Both the position numbers and the translations under genes were made by a program. The notes beneath the pieces are model-generated. The model saw only the letters and a list, made by a program, of their open reading frames with translations, was not told where the DNA came from and ran no database searches. From Cypionkella sp. (GTDB lineage: Bacteria; Pseudomonadota; Alphaproteobacteria; Rhodobacterales; Rhodobacteraceae): a DNA stretch of 6,746 nt. Positions 5,015-6,746 of the stretch are shown here, piece after piece. The stretch is from positions 1 to 6,746 of the forward strand of contig JAGPBG010000125.1 in assembly GCA_018063485.1 (NCBI GenBank), given 5' to 3'. Within the stretch, counting starts at the first letter, position 1. Every line of letters begins with the position of its first letter.

Positions 5015-6531
5015 TCGTGTGGGCGTTGGCGCTGTTGATTGCGGCGCTGACGTTGGGCAGCGCCGCAATGGTTGCGGCGCGCGCCACGGTTTGGGCGTTC
5101 AACCCTGCCGATTGGGCGGCGCTGCGTTTTACCGTGGTGCAGGCGGCGCTTTCCGCCTTGATCTCGGGCATTCTTGCCATTCCGGTCGCCCGCGCGCTGT
5201 TTCGCCGCCGCTTTTGGAGTCGGACGGTTTTGATCCGCGTCATGGCTGCGCCGTTCATTTTGCCGGTGGTTGTGGCGGTGTTGGGCCTGTTGGCCGTTCT
5301 AGGGCGTAACGGACCGGTCAATGCCGTGCTTGCGGCACTGAACCTGCCGCAATTGTCAATTTATGGATTTCATGGCGTTGTGTTGGCGCATGTATTTCTC
5401 AATCTGCCGCTTGCGGTCAGAATGTTGCTGGTTGGTTGGCAGGGCATCCCGGCGGAGCGGTTTCGATTGGCAGTGGCCCTGGATCTGCCGCCTTCCACCC
5501 AGTTTCGCCATTTGGAGGCACCGATGCTGCGTTCGGTGCTGCCGGGGGTATTTGCCGTTGTGTTCCTGCTGTGTCTGACCAGCTTTGCAGTGGCACTGAC
5601 TCTTGGCGGAGGCCCAAAGGCAAGCACTCTGGAATTGGCCATTTACCAATCGCTGCGTTTTGATTTCGATCTTGGCCGTGCGGCACTACTGGCAGCGGTG
5701 CAGTTTGGTCTTTGCGCCGTTGTGACCCTTATCATCGCAGGATCCACCCTGCCGGCGGCTTTTGGTGCCGGGCTTGATGGCAGACATCAGATTCCGGCTC
5801 CTTTCGGGATCAGACGGGCGCTGGATGTCATTGCGATTGGCTTGGCGATTGCGCTGATCTTTCCGCCACTTCTGGCCGTGATCTTGCAAGGCGCGCCGGG
5901 GTTGGTGGCTTTGCCTGACGGGGTGTGGAGGGCGGCCGCGCGCTCAGTGCTGGTTGCGGCAGGGTCAACGCTGCTTGGTTGTACAATTGCGGTGACTCTG
6001 GCGCTCGCCGTTGCGAAAAGGAAGAACAGCCTGCTGGAATTTGCGGCCATGTTGCCATTGGCCGCGTCGAGCCTGGTGATGGGCACCGGTCTGTTTCTTT
6101 TGGTTCAACCCTATTTCCTTGCCGAGCGATTGGCCTTGCCGATCACCATGATGGTGAATGCGACCATGGTCGTGCCATTTGTCTTTCGGCTGCTTCTGCC
6201 CGAAGCGCGGGCGCTGCATACGGATTATGATCGGCTTTGCCTGTCGCTTGGCTTGCCGGCCTTGACCCGGCTGCGCCTTGTCACCTTGCCGCGTTTGGCC
6301 CGCCCTTTGGGGTTTGGAGCCGGGTTGGCGGCGGCCTTGTCAATGGGCGATCTGGGGGTGATTGCGCTGTTTGCGGGTGAACGAAGCGTGACTTTGCCGC
6401 TGATGGTGCAGCAGCTCATGGGGGCCTACAAGATGCAAGCTGCGGCAGGGGCGGCCCTGCTTCTGGTGGGGATCAGTTTTGCTCTGTTCTGGAGTCTGGA
6501 CCGAATCGGAGGTCGAATTGCTAACGCTTGA
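4990..6531 (+). CDS. thiP: Thiamine/TPP ABC transporter, fused two-domain permease
   Basis: This is the 513-residue inner-membrane permease that carries the substrate delivered by ThiB, powered by ThiQ. Many hydrophobic segments are arranged as two homologous permease halves, about 12 predicted helices in all. Each half has an EAA-type cytoplasmic loop that docks on the ATPase: residues about 154-181 (PAERFRLAVALDLPP...) and 411-440 (TDYDRLCLSLGLPAL...). Between them is the segment SFAVALTLGGGPKASTLELA (198-217), nearly the same as in E. coli ThiP, and the second half has ALSMGDLGVIALF (449-461). Length is slightly below the E. coli protein (about 536). The ATG at 4990 lies inside the end of thiB (25-nt overlap) and has no good Shine-Dalgarno, which suggests coupling to thiB translation; GTG at 5017 is a less likely alternative. 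The gene overlaps thiQ by 14 nt. Confidence 0.96.
   Translation: MANRAVSLIVWALALLIAALTLGSAAMVAARATVWAFNPADWAALRFTVVQAALSALISGILAIPVARALFRRRFWSRTVLIRVMAAPFILPVVVAVLGLLAVLGRNGPVNAVLAALNLPQLSIYGFHGVVLAHVFLNLPLAVRMLLVGWQGIPAERFRLAVALDLPPSTQFRHLEAPMLRSVLPGVFAVVFLLCLTSFAVALTLGGGPKASTLELAIYQSLRFDFDLGRAALLAAVQFGLCAVVTLIIAGSTLPAAFGAGLDGRHQIPAPFGIRRALDVIAIGLAIALIFPPLLAVILQGAPGLVALPDGVWRAAARSVLVAAGSTLLGCTIAVTLALAVAKRKNSLLEFAAMLPLAASSLVMGTGLFLLVQPYFLAERLALPITMMVNATMVVPFVFRLLLPEARALHTDYDRLCLSLGLPALTRLRLVTLPRLARPLGFGAGLAAALSMGDLGVIALFAGERSVTLPLMVQQLMGAYKMQAAAGAALLLVGISFALFWSLDRIGGRIANA
6508..6512 (+). promoter_or_regulatory. Ribosome binding site that decides the thiQ TTG start
   Basis: GGAGG at 6508-6512, inside the last codons of thiP, lies 5 nt before TTG at 6518. 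No ATG or GTG in the thiQ frame lies nearby, so this strong site supports the TTG as the true start. Confidence 0.75.
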
Positions 6532-6746
6532 TCAGGTCGAGATTCGGCAGGACGATTTTTCGCTTTCTGCTGATTGGTCTGTCGCCAAGTCCGAGATGGT
6601 GGCGGTGATTGGCCCGTCTGGTGGAGGAAAATCCACGCTGCTGATGACGATTGCCGGATTTCTTGCGCCGGTGCGCGGGTGCGTGTTTTGGAATGGCGAC
6701 GATTTGGCAGCATTGCCCCCCGGCAAACGGCCGATTACCCTGCTGT
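6518..6746 (+). CDS. thiQ: Thiamine/TPP ABC transporter, ATP-binding protein; 3' end cut by window edge
   Basis: 76 codons are visible; the rest lies beyond the window. The N-terminus reads (M)LTLDQVEIRQDDFSLSADW (1-20), followed by VAVIGPSGGGKSTLL (28-42), which holds the Walker A motif (GPSGGGKST, 32-40), then IAGFLAPVRG (45-54) and LAALPPGKRPITLL (63-76), matching the region just before the Q-loop in ThiQ proteins. The Q-loop, ABC signature and Walker B are outside the window. The start is TTG at 6518, overlapping the end of thiP by 14 nt, with GGAGG 5 nt upstream. The protein would be the cytoplasmic ATPase that drives thiamine import through ThiP. Context and Walker A make the assignment firm despite truncation. 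Confidence 0.94.
   Translation, partial: MLTLDQVEIRQDDFSLSADWSVAKSEMVAVIGPSGGGKSTLLMTIAGFLAPVRGCVFWNGDDLAALPPGKRPITLL

Noticed and set aside
1..6746. Search for a novel defence, mobile, secretion or biosynthetic system.
   Set aside because: Nearly every base belongs to recognised housekeeping genes (comF, NDUFAF5-like, hemH, aroC, thiBPQ) or their control elements. No direct-repeat array, transposase, integrase or attachment site is visible.

Overview
The window is ordinary chromosomal housekeeping DNA from an alphaproteobacterium, most likely a member of the Rhodobacterales (Roseobacter/Rhodobacter group). That placement rests on gene content and protein style: a ComF-type protein divergent from an NDUFAF5/BioC-like protein, followed by hemH and a small signal-peptide membrane protein, then aroC and a thiamine transporter operon. 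It is inference, not a database match. I see no mobile element, CRISPR array, phage gene or tRNA/rRNA, and no sign of recent transfer.

Layout, left to right. (1) A 3'-truncated comF-family gene on the minus strand (1-333) runs off the left edge. (2) Only 24 bp away, a class-I-methyltransferase-fold gene starts on the plus strand (358-1158). It resembles NDUFAF5 of mitochondria but lacks the glycine-rich SAM motif. Ferrochelatase hemH (1208-2287) follows with a clear ribosome binding site. (3) An 11-bp-stem hairpin sits on the hemH stop codon (2273-2298). It separates hemH from a convergent 67-residue gene of unknown function (2329-2532, minus) that encodes a signal peptide and a hydrophobic C-terminal helix; a perfect inverted repeat lies just upstream of that gene. 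(4) Chorismate synthase aroC (2678-3781, minus). (5) A 252-bp divergent intergenic region carries a textbook TPP riboswitch (about 3906-3987) with a plausible promoter placed so that transcription would begin at the aptamer. (6) The thiamine ABC transporter operon on the plus strand: thiB (4034-5014), thiP (4990-6531) and thiQ (from 6518, cut by the right edge). The genes overlap, and thiQ uses a TTG start after a strong GGAGG.

How the genes work together: thiB, thiP and thiQ encode the periplasmic binding protein, the two-domain permease and the ATPase of one thiamine/TPP importer, under riboswitch feedback by TPP. hemH makes protoheme, and the NDUFAF5-like neighbour may belong to respiratory-complex maturation. 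aroC makes chorismate for aromatic compounds. No previously undescribed system is obvious. The points most worth checking are the SAM-motif-less NDUFAF5-like protein, the small membrane protein with its 5' inverted repeat, and the hand-found alternative pairings in the riboswitch expression platform.
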